From Thiotrichaceae bacterium (GTDB taxonomy: Bacteria > Pseudomonadota > Gammaproteobacteria > SZUA-229): DNA of 6,826 nucleotides. Numbering within the stretch: position 1 is the stretch's first letter; each line of letters starts with the position of its first letter. Below, piece by piece: positions 6,218-6,826 of this stretch. The position numbers and the translations under genes are program-made. The stretch is from assembly GCA_002746365.1 (NCBI GenBank), contig NVWZ01000016.1, positions 41,784-48,609 of the forward strand, written 5' to 3'. The notes under the pieces were generated by a model that worked only from the letters and a program-made list of their open reading frames with translations, had not been told where the DNA came from and made no database searches.

Positions 6218-6257
6218 GTGTTGATTGTTACTAAGATGCTACAGTTATAAAGCAAAA

Positions 6258-6285
6258 TTGTTACAATTCTCAGCTTTGTTAATAA
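6258..6285 (+). promoter_or_regulatory. Possible sigma-70 promoter of the VOC gene
   Basis: TTGTTA (6258-6263) and TAATAA (6280-6285) are spaced by 16 bases, a tolerable -35/-10 pair. Transcription would start near 6292, giving a very short leader just ahead of the AGGAG at 6296. The region is AT-rich, so chance matches are likely. Confidence 0.3.
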
Positions 6286-6308
6286 ATTAATTTATAGGAG
6301 AATATATT

Positions 6309-6683
6309 TTGATAAAAATTTCGGTGAGTATTGATGTCTCAAACTTGAAGAAAGCAGAGGTTTTTTATGTTGAAGCTCTTGGTTGCAAGAAAGTTCGTGA
6401 CCAAGGCGATAATATGGTTGTTCTTTCTGTAGAAAACGCCGATATATATCTGCAAGAAAAAGAACCTGGAACAAAGCCCCTCAAATCAAGTAATGTTGTC
6501 CGTGACTATGAGCGTCATTGGACACCTGTTCATTTAGATTTTCTCTGTGAAAATGTCGATGAACTTGTATCAAAGATATTAGAATTTGGTGGTTTGCATG
6601 AAGGAGGAGATAGTGGTGACTGGGGTTCTATTGCTTATTGTGCAGACCCGTTTGGTAATGGGTTTTGTATAATTAACGAATAA
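6309..6683 (+). CDS. VOC (glyoxalase/bleomycin-resistance fold) family protein of unknown substrate
   Basis: A 124-residue, probably cytoplasmic, protein with a two-module VOC fold. The first half has ISVSIDVSNLKKAEVFYVEALGC (strand, then helix, residues 3-25), and the second has the strand TPVHLDFLCENVDELVSKI followed near the end by DPFGNGFCII (112-121), a typical closing VOC block. His75 (in VHLDF) could be a metal ligand. The Glu expected near the C-terminal strand is not in its usual place, so metal-dependent chemistry is uncertain. Families with this fold include glyoxalase I, dioxygenases and drug-binding proteins; no one activity can be chosen. The start is TTG 6309 because AGGAG (6296-6300) lies 8 bases upstream and no ATG or GTG is better placed. 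It diverges from the porin gene and shows no clear link to denitrification. Confidence 0.85.
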   Translation: MIKISVSIDVSNLKKAEVFYVEALGCKKVRDQGDNMVVLSVENADIYLQEKEPGTKPLKSSNVVRDYERHWTPVHLDFLCENVDELVSKILEFGGLHEGGDSGDWGSIAYCADPFGNGFCIINE

Positions 6684-6746
6684 AATAGTAATCAGAACAA
6701 TGTGTCATTTATTTCCAACTCCAAAGTAAAAGCAATCATAAAAATA

Positions 6747-6814
6747 GCTCAACCCGACTATTTATACGCCGTTTCACTTTGCTGCACGGCATATAAAATG
6801 GCTGGTTGCTGAGC
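6747..6814. repeat. 68-base imperfect inverted repeat downstream of the VOC gene
   Basis: Arms 6751-6772 and 6786-6807 are complementary at 17 of 22 positions around a 13-base loop, and GCTC (6747-6750) pairs with GAGC (6811-6814) outside a three-base bulge. The innermost ten bases (TATACGCCGT and ACGGCATATA) fit best. A weak T-rich run (GTTTTATT) follows, so a terminator for the VOC gene is possible. A small mobile repeat is another. The rest of 6684-6826 shows no gene. Confidence 0.55.
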
Positions 6815-6826
6815 GTTTTATTGATT

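Noticed and set aside
6221..6234. FNR-like TTGATTGTTACTAA upstream of the porin gene
   Set aside because: The right half matches the consensus poorly, and the class II distance would place the transcription start only about ten bases before the porin ATG, inside the ribosome site.
6684..6746. Short minus-strand frames in the right-hand end
   Set aside because: The longest seen from an ATG is only about 15 codons, with no ribosome site or recognisable product.

Overview
The window looks like part of a denitrification (nir) locus from a proteobacterium, most plausibly a gammaproteobacterial, perhaps sulfur-oxidising, denitrifier. That lineage is inferred from gene content, moderately AT-leaning codon use and a GTAG-type REP element; no phylogenetic marker is present. 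Five of the six protein genes lie on the minus strand and read right to left: outer-membrane porin, cytochrome cd1 nitrite reductase (nirS), a membrane-anchored multihaem cytochrome, a small type-1 copper protein, and the N-terminal third of nirN, which runs off the left edge. A VOC/glyoxalase-fold gene lies alone on the plus strand at the right end.

Right to left: bases 6684-6826 hold a long imperfect inverted repeat. The VOC gene (6309-6683) starts with TTG behind a good ribosome site and diverges from the porin gene (5031-6176), whose own ribosome site lies in one arm of a perfect 9-bp inverted repeat. The 326-base gap 4705-5030 is the nirS control region. It has two FNR/DNR-type boxes in inverted orientation, and the proximal one sits exactly at the class II distance (-41.5) from a TANNNT -10 element. 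nirS (3034-4701) ends at a strong hairpin terminator. A second, unexplained inverted repeat follows, before the multihaem gene (1051-2835), which ends at another terminator and a REPIN-like pair (876-940). The cupredoxin (491-817) and nirN (1-465) are 25 bases apart and look co-transcribed.

As a working model (inference), the NapC/NirT-like part of the multihaem protein takes electrons from membrane quinol, its C-terminal ethylbenzene-dehydrogenase-type haem domain and/or the periplasmic cupredoxin pass them on, and NirS reduces nitrite to nitric oxide. NirN finishes haem d1 for NirS. The usual small c-type donors (NirM/NirC) are not seen between these genes, so the fused multihaem protein and the cupredoxin are candidates for that role. 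This fused protein beside nirS is the most notable feature of the window.
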